Assembly (NCBI GenBank): GCA_022495005.1
Contig: JAGYXB010002070.1
Location: 620,001-684,000 of the forward strand
Length of the DNA stretch: 64,000 nt
Direction of reading: 5' to 3'
DNA from: Rhyacophila brunnea
Lineage: Eukaryota; Arthropoda; Insecta; Trichoptera; Rhyacophilidae
Position 1 is the first letter of the stretch; the number at the start of each line of letters is the position of its first letter. Shown piece by piece: positions 34,405 to 45,437 of the stretch. The position numbers and the translations under genes were made by a program. The notes beneath the pieces were generated by a model. It was not told the DNA's origin. It was given only the letters and a program-made list of their open reading frames with translations, and made no database searches.

Positions 34405-36327
34405 TCAAATCCTTTTATCGAAATGCGTCATTTTGTGTCTATTCATACTACTAGAATTGATAGAACAGTAATTACATTGGTCACATTTAAATGGTTTTTC
34501 ACCAAAATGAGTCATTTTGTGTATTTTCATACTACCAGACCTTATACATGAGTAATTGCATTGGTCACATTTAAATGGCTTTTCACCAGAATGAGTCATT
34601 TTGTGTATTTTCATTCCAGCAGATGTTTTAGAAGAGTGGTTACATTTGTCACATTTAAATAGCTTTTCACCAGAATGAGTCATTTTGTGTTTTTTCATAT
34701 TACCAGATTCTTTACAAGAGTATTCACATTGGTTACATTTAAACGGCTTTTCACCAGTATGAGTCATTTTGTGTATTTTCATACTACTAGACCTTATACA
34801 TGAGTAATTGCATTGGTCACATTTCAGTGGCTTTTCACCAGAATGAGTCATTTTGTGTTTTTTCATATCACCAGATTGTATACAAGAGTATTCACAGAAG
34901 ACACATTTAAATGGTTTTTCACCAGAATGAGTCATTTTGTGAAATTTCATATTACTAGATCTTATACAAGAGTACTTACATTGATCACATTTAAATAGCC
35001 TTTCACAAGAATGAATCATTTTGTGGTTTTTCAAAACACTAGATGTGACACAAGAATAATTGCATTGGTCACATTTAAATGGCTTTTCAACAGAATGAGC
35101 CATTTTGTGTCTTTTCAAAACACTAGATGTGACACAAGAATAATTGCATTGGTCACATTTAAATGGCTTTTCAACAGAATGAGCCATTTTGTGTCTTTTC
35201 AAAACACTAGATGTGACACAAGAAAAATTGCATTGGTCACATTTAAATGGCTTTTCACCAGAATGAGTCATTTTATGTATTTTCATACTATCAGATCTTA
35301 AACACGAGTAATTACATTGGTCACATTTCAAGGGCTTTATACCAGAATGAGTCATTTTGTGTCTTTTCATTTTATTAGATGTTCTACAAGAGTAATAACA
35401 TTGGTCACATTGTAATGGCTTTTCATCGGAATGGGTCATTTTGTGTATTTTCATATTACTAGATGTTATACAAGAGTAATTACATTGATCACATTTCAAT
35501 GGCCTTTCACAAGAATGAGTCATTTTGTGTTTTTTCAAAACACTAGATCTGACACAAGAATAATTGCATTGGTCACATTTAAATGGTTTTTCACAAGAAT
35601 GAGTCATTTTGTGTATTTTCATTCCAGCAGATGTTTTAGAAGAGTGGTTACATTTGTCACACTTAAATGGCCTTACACGAGTGTGAGTCATTTTGTGTAA
35701 TTTCATGCTACTAGATCTTATACATGAGTAATTACATTGGTCACATTTTAATGGCTTTTCACCAGAATGAGTCATTTTGTGCATTTTCATTCCACTAGAT
35801 GTTTTAGACGAGTGGTTACATTGGTCACACTTAAATGGCCTTACACGGGAGTGATTCATTTTGTGTAGTTGAAAATTGCGAGAATGAATGCTGTAGTAAT
35901 CACATTGATTACATTTAAATGCTTTTTTACCAGATTGAGCCATTTTGTTTTGATTTTTGAATTCGGATCGCATGCTTACATAATTAACGGTCTCCGCCTT
36001 TGATTTTTTACGACACGTTTTGTGAAGCTTCAATTGAGATAGCGAAGCAAAAATATCAAAACAAAAACTGCACACAAAATTTTCCTTATTAAATAATTTT
36101 TTCTCCAACTTTATAACAGCTACTAATAATTTGGGATCTGTGACGTAAGATTGGATATGCTTACGTTTAGCAGTGTGACTGACTATATTAGTAATCGTTT
36201 CATTTATGCCCAATTCTTTTTTAATGTTTTGATAGTCAATCTGTATTTCGTCGTATGGCTCTTGTGCGTCTCTCTCTGACAATCCGAGACTACCGGAATA
36301 GGTCACGGCAGTGGTTGCAGAAATCAA
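34405..36327 (-). CDS. ZF-D finger exon (19 C2H2 units, open throughout)
   Basis: The largest finger exon in the window: 640 codons from TTG-ATT-TCT after acceptor TTTTAG to TGA at 34405-34407. The head includes EPYDEIQIDYQNIKKELGIN (IKKE) and KLEKKLFNKENFVCSFCF. The first finger has lost its last His (KTCR for KACH), so 18 of 19 units keep all four ligands. Fingers 10-12 are near-identical 84-bp tandem copies (CVTSSVLK), and others (KTSAGMKI) recur, a sign of recent duplication. Helix positions -1, 3 and 6 vary between units while the framework CDQCNYSC and HKMTHSGEKP is nearly fixed, as expected for DNA-binding arrays. Likely a nuclear DNA-binding regulator; target unknown. Confidence 0.9.
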   Translation of the reverse strand: MISATTAVTYSGSLGLSERDAQEPYDEIQIDYQNIKKELGINETITNIVSHTAKRKHIQSYVTDPKLLVAVIKLEKKLFNKENFVCSFCFDIFASLSQLKLHKTCRKKSKAETVNYVSMRSEFKNQNKMAQSGKKAFKCNQCDYYSIHSRNFQLHKMNHSRVRPFKCDQCNHSSKTSSGMKMHKMTHSGEKPLKCDQCNYSCIRSSSMKLHKMTHTRVRPFKCDKCNHSSKTSAGMKIHKMTHSCEKPFKCDQCNYSCVRSSVLKKHKMTHSCERPLKCDQCNYSCITSSNMKIHKMTHSDEKPLQCDQCYYSCRTSNKMKRHKMTHSGIKPLKCDQCNYSCLRSDSMKIHKMTHSGEKPFKCDQCNFSCVTSSVLKRHKMAHSVEKPFKCDQCNYSCVTSSVLKRHKMAHSVEKPFKCDQCNYSCVTSSVLKNHKMIHSCERLFKCDQCKYSCIRSSNMKFHKMTHSGEKPFKCVFCEYSCIQSGDMKKHKMTHSGEKPLKCDQCNYSCIRSSSMKIHKMTHTGEKPFKCNQCEYSCKESGNMKKHKMTHSGEKLFKCDKCNHSSKTSAGMKIHKMTHSGEKPFKCDQCNYSCIRSGSMKIHKMTHFGEKPFKCDQCNYCSINSSSMNRHKMTHFDKRI

Positions 36328-38120
36328 CTAAAAGAAGATGAAATATCGCATTAACATGTAAGCAAATGACTTAGCTGTATGAGAGAATAATATATAAAAA
36401 ATCAAACATCCTAATAATACACATAGGAATCTTGACAAGCATGGTGAATAAAATTTATAGGAAAATGGGTACTTATGTTGATCAGTATTTTTATTTCAAG
36501 TCAATTCGCATGGGATTTAAATATATTATTAAGACTTAAAATATAAATATAATAATAGGGAATCTGACAAGATAATATATTGATTTCAGCTTGTGAGGAT
36601 TTATAAAAAAAAACATTAGTCGTCCATATGTTTATCAGAGCATCCTATTCCTAGCTAAATATATTCGCTGCCGACCTATAGATTATTTAAGCAGCAGACT
36701 AGTAGGTACTTTGCTTGAGTGTATGTCACACTATCTCGTTTAAATTTATGGAATATTTTGTTAGTTATTGAATTACAGGTATACATCATAAAAAAAAGAG
36801 AAACCGGGATTTAAATTCCTATGTTTGCTTAGAGGTTTTGTATCAGCTACATACTTTTCGTTAAATCAACTTCTTTAAATTAAGTATACGAATTAGTACG
36901 CAACCTTTTACCCGCACCTTTTCAACCTGTTATTTGACTTCGTAATGATGAGTTGTTTGAAGTGTGTTATAATTCCGCTTTCAGTTAAAAGCATCTCAAT
37001 TGAAAATTAGTAAAATTTAATAGTCTTATGTACCACGTTTGATATATACTACATCACCTGCCTATTAAATAATAATTAATAATATCACTTAATAGCCCAC
37101 ATGTTCAGCGTAGGTCAAAATGGAGCTTTTATGTTATGTTCAGAGCAAAACCCTGGACATATCTTAAACGTTGTAGATAATCTATTTATATAATTCTGAA
37201 GCCTTATTATCCTTTATATTTATTTGAGGCATTTGATGACTGTATAAAGTATTTTTCATAAAATAGTATTCTTTTAAATCTCTCACTCTAACGTTTTAGA
37301 ATATAGTCATATTTCATTAAGTCCATGTGAAGTGATGCTAAGATTTGTTATATTTATTAATTTTTAAACGCATTTACAAAACCATTAGTAAAATTAATGT
37401 TAACAGTATATACTTAGTGAAATATTTACGATAAAAAATTATATTTTATATTCTTTGTGATCCCAAATTTGTTAAGAATTAGGCATTTTATTATACAAAA
37501 AATGAGCACGATTAACACATTTGAAGATAATTCTAAAGATACTGATTATAAGCTATGTCTTTGACCATTCAAATGTGATAAACATCCTACGAATAATGTT
37601 TGCATTACAATAATTATTTACCTAAGAATAAGGTAGTATTTTTTTGAAATACGCCATTTCTATTGGCATTACCCAGTGAGTTAGCTACAACAAGGCCGTA
37701 GCCATAACTTGACAAACGATAATTGAACTAGGGAATAAGATCATGATAACGCGCGTCTTTGAACATGTTCCTAACTAAAAAAGAAATATTTTTTTTAAAA
37801 ACGGTACACTGGTAGTTTACCCAGTACATACCTATTGGTAAAGTAGGTGCCTACTTCAACAACAGGTATGTTTTACGAATAGTACCTATACTAAATAGGT
37901 GTTGATATTGTATTGCTCTTAATTGCAGAAAAGACACGAAAAATCTAAAAATTATTAAGTAGGTACCAATGCAAATTGTTTTATTATTTCTATGGTACCT
38001 ACTGGTGACAGCTAACAATATCAAAATATTCGAATGTTTTACAGTTCATTCCGTCACTATAGGTAATCATTCCGTCCCATCACACGATCAGTATTAATTA
38101 AAATAAAAGTAGGAACTTAC
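36328..38120. other. ZF-D last intron, with a degenerate intron block and a TTAA-linked repeat
   Basis: At about 36475-36660 a decayed copy of the ZF-A/B/F intron block is visible (GGAATCTG, GAGGATTTATAA). At 37093-37275 lies a copy of the terminal repeat of the element in ZF-B intron 3, directly next to TTAA (37089-37092). About 37535-37605 is another fragment of that element in reverse order. No exon equivalent to ZF-B exon 3 was found. Confidence 0.55.
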
Positions 38121-38252
38121 CCGATTCACTTGTTCCGAATAAGAACAACCCTGTTGCGGATCTTCATAATTGACTTCAATAAGCTCAGTCTTGATGTCAA
38201 TTAGCTGAGTATCTGTCATCGAAGTTATTATTGTCGGGTCTGAAACAATATT
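38121..38252 (-). CDS. ZF-D exon 2 (linker exon)
   Basis: 44 codons, phase 0, acceptor TTTTCAG right of 38252 and donor CGG/GTAAGT left of 38121. Reads NIVSDPTIITSMTDTQLIDI, then KTELIEVNYEDPQQGCSYSE and QVNR. IKTE is a SUMO consensus. It is five codons shorter than ZF-A/B exon 2 in the variable middle. The nearby intron also aligns with ZF-A intron 1 up to about 38570, where homology is lost. Confidence 0.76.
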
Positions 38253-38818
38253 CTGAAAACAAAACATTATGTTATAAAATCAAGAATATTTTTAAGAAGA
38301 TCGACAATCGTGTGAAGCTCGACCACACACTTGAGGGTGCTCGGCACTTACACTCTGCAATGAGGACATGTAGGTCTATTCAATATTTATCGACATGTGG
38401 GCATGGTTTCTGTCGTTATCTGACGGCAAACTTCATTAAAATATAATGGTAACAAGCATATTACAAACAATACTAATCTGCTAATGTTTGAACTCTCAAT
38501 GTCAATTCAATTCATACGTATTATAAATTAATTTAAAATAGAACAAAATATTATTATGAATATAATTATGCAGATGACGCCATAAGGACAGGACACCTCT
38601 AAGTGGAGAAAACTTAGTGTGTGTTGCAATTTGAATGAGCGTCAGTGCATAAACCGAGAGCAGTTGTCAGAACGACGGAAAAGCTTAAAATTACGTATTC
38701 TTGACACGTGTTTAACTTTATCCCATATTCTTCTACATCCAAGATAGGTTGCCTATTATTCCACACCCGTTAGGCATTTCAGTTCCCATTAATTATATGT
38801 TCCTTGGTCACTCAATGC

Positions 38819-40504
38819 CAGTGACGTCCCGTGGGGTTAGGCAGATTGAGCGTCGCTTGGGGGCGGCAGATACTCGAAGGGCGGCAAATCGAGGAGAATC
38901 ATTTGGTATTATATAGAAATAGCTACCTAAACTAAGTTATATTATAACCAGAGCTTTGGAGATGTTTTGTTCCGGATGCTTTTTTTTATTATTACCCAGT
39001 CGGTACTCGCAGCGATTTTAGTATGATGTCACCACGCTCAGCTAGTGATTTGTTTAATTTAATTTTGACTGCTCGGTTTCGTATACAAATGCTAATAAAC
39101 TTGGCGCCTATACACATTGTGAATATTTTTATAAATGTAAAACATCACAAACGAATAATAAATCAGTCATAATAATATAATGTCATTTACTCGGATTAAA
39201 GAGTTCCTTTCATAACAGTGGTAGGTATACTGCGCAAAAGCCAATTTATGTCGCGCCATGGTTATTAAAAGAAAATAATATTTTATATAATATCAACGTT
39301 GGTAACGAAACAAGGAGAATCTATGGTAGAGATTTATAGGTAGGTACATACCGTATTTTTTAATTTATCCAAATATTTTTGCCAGTCACTAGCGAGATTT
39401 AAAAGTTGCCGGATGTACCTATTGCAAATATATACCTATTCATAATGATTATTAATCCTTATTGACATTTGACATAATCAATTAGTATTCGTGCATATAA
39501 TAGGTGTTTACGTTAAGTACCAGCTAATTGTAATAAAAATGTACACTAATATGTAGCTACCTAGATTATATCATATTTATCGTGCTGTGAATACAATACT
39601 GTGCAATACCTTCTTTTAAGTCGTTTTTTTTGTAAACATATTTTTTGCTGATAATAGTGTGGATTTGTAGTTTATTTCAATCATCAACGGTTGAATGTTG
39701 ATACTAGTGTATTTATGATTATATTTAGGTTTATATTAAAAAATAATGAGGAAAATTATTTTGTTTACATGTTGTAGGGTACAATAATAGTATAGAAAAA
39801 ATGGTGTGAAAATAATACATCTGCGTAGGTATTACTAAATGATATAAGCCAAATGTGTCAGACATATCAACCAAATGGCATCTCAGACTCTGGTGATTTG
39901 GGTAAGTGTCTAACTAATATTATTTTTATTCGCTTATTTATTTATTGATATCTAAATTTAATTTTGTATGTTTCAGCTTAGTGGTAGGTATATATTTTAT
40001 TAGTAATGTATCCAAACCATGGCCCCCATAAGAGGGGGGCTGACAGGGCTCTAACCTGGGGCTCGGGCTCGATAAGTGAGATAAACACTTATCACAAATT
40101 TGCTCTAAAAATAAAAAATTCGCCTGCGGGCTATTTTCCTTCAATAATGATATTATTTAAAATTATGTGGTTACACAATACAATTTATAATTGTGTAGCG
40201 ATACTCAAAAACTCCATAATTCAAGTGTATGTATTAAAATATACAAAAAAACACTAAATATACACATCAATTTTAACGCGTACACCATTTGGAAAACATT
40301 ACTGTAGAGCATCACACTGCTTTTATCCTTAACAATAGGTAGGGAGGGGGACAAAGATCCTAATATGGGGCCCGCTTCAGGATGAGGGGGCCATGCTTCA
40401 TACAACACATTTCTTAGATATTGGAGTAATGAAAGGATGTTAAAAAAATGGGGCGGCATTTTGACGCTGCCTAGGGGCGGCATTTTGTCTAGGGATGTCA
40501 CTGC
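38819..40504. mobile_element. hAT-like non-autonomous element (1.69 kb) with perfect 8-bp target duplication
   Basis: CTCAATGC flanks the element on both sides (38811-38818 and 40505-40512). Terminal inverted repeats are CAGTGACGTCCC and GGGATGTCACTG, one mismatch apart. Subterminal G-rich motifs GGGGCGGCA(T/G) recur at both ends. An 8-bp duplication and CAGTG termini are diagnostic of the hAT superfamily. The interior is AT-rich with no transposase; the frame at 39938-40144 (minus) has no recognised domain. The insertion separates ZF-D exon 2 from the upstream exons. Confidence 0.9.
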
Positions 40505-41111
40505 TCAATGCTGTTTATGACTGATATGGTAATTACCATGTAAATTAATTAGTTGGGCCAATTATGGTGGCTCTATGTTTCCCTATACTTCCCTCCACCT
40601 CAAATCCCAGCTATTGTCAGATATTGAATAACATTCAGTTACCTCATGACAACGGGCGCGTGTAGGCTTATTACAGCTATACCGTCGTTTAATGAGTAAT
40701 TTAAACATACAGACTGATTCAAAAAATAAAATGCATACCACGAGCGTGTGCAGTGCAACCGTTGTGGAAGCCATAATTTCAACTTAGTCTCCGTGCAATC
40801 TCCGTTAATCAAACCACTTGTATACGTGTTACCAGCACAGGGTGTGTCCTCATTTAGCATATCATTCATCAAAAGTGTACTGTGCAAGAACGAGAGAGCA
40901 TGCACCAAGGATCAGCTTTAACCAGACCAAAGATCAACATAAAAAGTCAGTGTTTAGGATCCTACGTGTAACCGTGCCCTCTCAGCATCCACATTTACCA
41001 TCCCAATCATTCCACTAATCAATTACAGTCCACTATGAAAAACGAAACCTTATATATTTCATACAAGTGTTTGAATAAGAATAGCAATAACACAATAAGA
41101 ATGGAACGTAC

Positions 41112-41432
41112 CTGTGAATCGTTATTGAACATTGACAAATCCGAGCATTCACCGAGGTCTTGGAAGGCTTGTGCTCGAAGGAGGTCCACTTCATTATCAC
41201 TCAGAGATACGTCATGCATACACTTGTGATTGATCAGAATCTTTTTTGAAGAGAAAAATGCATAACATACATCGCATACAAAATTATTGCGATAAAAGGA
41301 AGCCCTTGTTAATTTTAAACAGATTTCTTTTTCGGAAGCATTCACTATTTCCTGCTTAATGTCATGTTCGTGTATTATAATTGCATCGTACCGCATTGCG
41401 GCTTGCATCTCAGGAATGTCGCCTGCTCCGTG
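41112..41432 (-). CDS. Single-finger exon, candidate ZF-D internal exon
   Basis: Acceptor TTTTTTTCAG lies right of 41432 and donor CAG/GTACGT left of 41112; 107 codons, phase 0. The peptide has YDAIIIHEHDIKQEIVNASE (IKQE, SUMO consensus) and one canonical finger, CDVCYAFFSSKKILINHKCMH, followed by an acidic tail. It is a diverged copy of the head of the finger exons (EPYDEIQ ... CSFCFDFF ... HKACH), but here it ends in a splice donor rather than running into an array. Placed between a start exon at 43110 and ZF-D exon 2, it would join in phase. It could also belong to a separate gene that lost its array. Confidence 0.6.
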
Positions 41433-42333
41433 CTGAAAAAAATGAAAAGAATGCTACTTGAATTATTTTCTTATGAATATTGTCATAAATATTGTAGATA
41501 TAAATTTCTATAATGAATGAGCTGATATTTTTAACCTAGTATCAGAAAAGCTTATCATCAATATGCCTACCTATACTATGTCAGTAGTCTTTGTCAACGT
41601 TTTTTCACATTTTTTTGGTATGGCCGCGATAATACGTACATCCAGCAGTAAATCCATGCACGTGTAAACGGGGATTAATAATTTCCCGGAACCCGTTATT
41701 TTTGGATTACAGTGACACTTAAATACAACAACGATTTGGATTAGGTAATATGAATAGAATGTTCCAGCAAACGTTTCTGTCTATTTAACAAATCATTTCT
41801 GACGAGTTGCCGTTTAGTTATATTATGTTCTAGCAAGCATCTGACCACCCATGACCATCAAAGTCAAAATGATAAATGTCAAAGACACGACCTAACCAAA
41901 AATCGATATTCAGTTATTATTTTCGTAAATCGGTACCCACAACATTATAAACCGACGCGTAAGCCTCTCGGCCATCGTTGGGTGCCACGAAGCAATGTTT
42001 ATATATTTTTCTACATTTAAAATAAATTAATTCGACAATTAAATGTGTGTCCTTGTAGACGACGAGGTATAGTAGAGTAGAATTTCATGATACTCTTTTC
42101 AAGTTGACAATTATTAATGTACAGACCTAAAAACTTATCTGGAGAATGAGATGGGGGAGCCACAGTCGAAAACAATCATTGCCGACTCAAGTACAAAACC
42201 GATACATTCACAACGACTGGTCGTACTTTTTCTGCCCCTCCCGTTGTTGTCTATGGATGACCTGTCAATGCCTGTCATTGTTCTATAGAATGCTCACACT
42301 GACGCGTCTGTCAAGTTCACACAGGGAATAGTT

Positions 42334-42664
42334 TAATACACTAGCATTAACACACCTTCTACAAATATAATGCATAGATCAATGCTACATATTTTTTGGA
42401 AAATGATATTACCACCGGTTTTGTGTGAAGGACTAGGCTGACTTTGATAGCTGAAGAATAACAGGAACTTATATTATTTATAAATAACACTGATAGTTCA
42501 TATAGTTGATTTGAGATATTTTTATAACTCAATTTGAAACGAGAAAGGGCGAAAAATGTTATGTCAAGCAATCTGGGATCTGATTTTGACAGCTGAACAG
42601 TGGACCATTCGTTGCACGTGCAAAAAGATATGCTCGGGCTTTATTAATCTAAAGTTGGCGCTGA
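42334..42664. repeat. 320-bp dispersed repeat, copy 2
   Basis: Direct copy of 34030-34348; see that entry. Confidence 0.82.
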
Positions 42665-42963
42665 AACTACCAAATCACGACTCGTAACTGGCAAAATCTT
42701 ACATTTGAATGACGTTTTTCAATATGGCGACCCATGGTAGTTTGTAGTAAATATAATAATGTATTATTGAAATAATTTTATATACTGGCAAAACTGACGA
42801 TTAGTTGTCGGAAACGCTTCCTCGTAAAATATCTGTCAAATGGTTTAAATAACAATTCGACTTTATTTGGTTTGAAATGCTGTGAAACATATCTGCAAAA
42901 AACGAACTAACGTCTCGGTACATACATTCTACAACAATTAAGAATTTGTAATAACAAACTAAC

Positions 42964-43110
42964 CTCAAAAATGCACGTGGCATCATCAGCATTCTCCCGG
43001 TTCATATTGGTGTTGGCGTCTGGTTTGCTTGTATGTTTCACATGAGAGGAATAATTATTATAATCTCTTACATAAGATTCAAGCTCACATATTTCGCGTT
43101 TTACGTCCAT
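42964..43110 (-). CDS. ZF-D candidate exon 1 (start exon)
   Basis: ATG at 43108-43110 opens exactly 49 codons: MDVKREICELESYVRDYNNY ... NREN ... ATCIFE, then donor GTTAGT. Length, MDVKRE start and splice context match the family, but the middle has diverged strongly and the second SUMO site has become MNRE. The link to ZF-D exon 2, almost 5 kb away across the hAT-like insertion, is inferred from strand, phase and absence of a nearer start exon. It faces ZF-E exon 1 across 0.9 kb. Confidence 0.65.
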
Positions 43111-44008
43111 TTTGAGTGTTTGAATAATTGAGAATAAGCCAAGGATTACCGGGACAGAACACAATCTGGCAGCGGTGAAATGATTGACAATATGCCACAG
43201 TGTTGCCATCTTTTTGCAACCGAATTATAAGAACACACCCCAAGAAATTATAGTATGCGTTGTCATTTTAGCTGTTTGATATAATATATTATTTGATAAT
43301 TTGAGATATCATAAAAAACCTTTTTTATAATGGTTACTCTTCCAATCAAAAATGCTTACCGGTAGATTTAAAAAAAATAATTTTAAATTAATACTTTTTT
43401 TTTACCTCTTTAGAACAAATTCGTTGTAAATGATTGGATGCCCTACATTGGAAGGTATCAAGTTGCTGTAGGTTCAAGAATCGTCGGGCATCGTATTTAA
43501 AAAAAAAAAACACAAAATAATGATATATTTATAGAAGGTAGGTAGGTAGGTAGGTATATTATTAATCTGAGGTGTTGTCAAATCAGGTGTATTGAATACA
43601 TTTTATTTGTTTGTTCCTGACCAGTTTAGGTAGACACCTAAAGCAAAAAATTTAAAGCTTGATCGATGTTCCAATGATAATAAATTAAATTAAATTGATC
43701 TTATAGGTACGTGCACTAACGGGTACATTCCGATTCTCGGTGCAAATAAATATGATCACATCGGATAATTAACCTAGCTTTAGTTTGCAAAATTCCCCAG
43801 TGGAAAGATAACAAGGAAATAAAAAAAAGGTGGCATAATATTAAAAAAACAACCCAGTTCTTGGAAAACATAAAATTTGCGATGTGAGGAATAGTTGAAA
43901 AACTGTAAAAGTGGCAACACTGCCATTGAATTTAATGTTGTCTTTGAGAAGAAAAGAAGACGCATATTCTCACATGTCCGTGACACATTCTTGATTTAAA
44001 TACGTAAA
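43111..44008. promoter_or_regulatory. Divergent ZF-D/ZF-E intergenic region
   Basis: The 898 bp between two outward-pointing start exons would hold both promoters if both genes are used. It is AT-rich, with a short GTAG microsatellite at about 43541-43558. No clear TATA box or initiator can be assigned by eye. Confidence 0.4.
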
Positions 44009-44131
44009 ATGGATATAAAACGCGAAGTAAATGAATTCGAAGCTGATGCTGAAGAGGAGAGTAGTCGAGAAGCGAACGGTATGGCGTATATTAAGCGAGA
44101 GATTCCTGATAGTGCCAGCGACAATTTTGAG
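44009..44131 (+). CDS. ZF-E exon 1 (start exon)
   Basis: ATG at 44009 opens 41 codons: MDIKREVNEFEADAEEESSR, then MAYIKREIPDSASDNFE and donor GTTAGA. Two IKRE sites are SUMO consensus. It is eight codons shorter than most sister exons but ends at the equivalent position. Confidence 0.74.
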
Positions 44132-44652
44132 GTTAGATTATTAAAACTTATTTTTTACCTACCTACCTGACTTTTCGTTAACCGATTTGGCCGATTAACT
44201 CAAAAATCTTATATATTTACATGTTCAATATCGTAAGCTAACTACCAGTGTGTGACCATAGAGCAACGCGTGGATAGGTTTGTTACCAATGGAAACAAAA
44301 TTTGTTGATATATTGAAATGTGCTGACTACATTCCGATTCTTCTGAAGGCAGATCAAATCGGAAAACATGAACCGATAATTTATCGCTTCCAACCAATGA
44401 CACGCAGGCCGCACTTTTTGGTTTGCGCGGTGTACAGTTTTGCTGTCCACACACATGGGTTTGCGAAGGCAACACCATTGTGAAGCATGAGCGTATGGCC
44501 GGCCTTTAAAAAGAGAGCCGCTACATTATTTAAACACGCGTTGCCGCCATGACAGGTAGGTACGCTTCTGTGAAGACTTCTATTAATGAAACTACAGCGA
44601 CTTCTGGTTATCGACGAGATCTTATTGTCCGACAGTAATCAATATTATTCAG

Positions 44653-44805
44653 AACCTTTCAACGCACAATCCCACTAAAAAATCTGATATTAATTTCCAG
44701 CGAGTTGATTTCAAGGCGGAGTATGTTGAAGACGCCATAAACCAAAGTATTCATGAGGGTCCTCAACCCGGGTGCTCTCATTCGGAATGGAAACCAATAA
44801 ATCGG
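44653..44805 (+). CDS. ZF-E exon 2 (linker exon)
   Basis: Ends INR at donor CGG/GTAGAT (44806). Two acceptors in the same frame are possible: ATTCAG before 44653, giving 51 codons, or TTTCCAG before 44701, giving 35. By homology with ZF-A and ZF-B exon 3, the longer form, with KKSDINFQRVDFKAEYVED, is preferred. The C-terminus PQPGCSHSEWKPINR is a variant of the GCSYSE ending, with His for Tyr and Trp for Cys. FKAE fits psi-K-x-E. Confidence 0.66.
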
Positions 44806-45437
44806 GTAGATACCTACACAATATTCTATGAATCTAAAACAATGAATGCATTTACGTACTGATATGGAGGGTTTGTTTATATATTAATCAATGCCACTGA
44901 TTCGGTATAATTGAATGATACAAGGTATAGTTTTCCTTTCACACGAAATGGATAACAAGAATATATGAGAAAGTTTATGTAACAATTGTCAATAATTTGT
45001 TATGCTTCATCATTATTAGAGATGAAAGAGTGTTTTATTTGTATATAGACTGAATATTTATTATTAAAACTTGGTTAATAAGTACACGCACTTTGGCAGG
45101 AAAAAATATATCGTATTTAAATTTGGGACTTGACTCGATATTTCCTCGGCAAATCAATGAGTCTACAAGCCAAACAGATCATGTGCAGTAATTTCGCCTA
45201 TTTAATACCCACGATGGCCGAGCGATTTAAGCATCGGCTTATGATGTGGATCCTAGAGTGCAAAAATTATAATTTGAGAGTCATGGCCGCCGTCGTGGGG
45301 CTGCGATATAATATGATGAAAGGATTGTCAGTATTGTAGTTCTGGAAACAGCCACGCTTCACGTTAAACTTGCCACAGCTAGGTTTGAATCATGAATCTG
45401 GCAAATACGCATATTGTTTTACTTACAAGTAACAGAG
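44806..45437. other. ZF-E last intron
   Basis: A tRNA-like head (CCCACGATGGCCGAGCG and TTTAAGCATCGG) lies at 45208-45250, a second copy of the sequence at 1521. No coding support. Confidence 0.5.

Noticed and set aside
43541..43558. GTAG tetranucleotide run as a regulatory site
   Set aside because: Short microsatellite of a kind scattered through this sequence.
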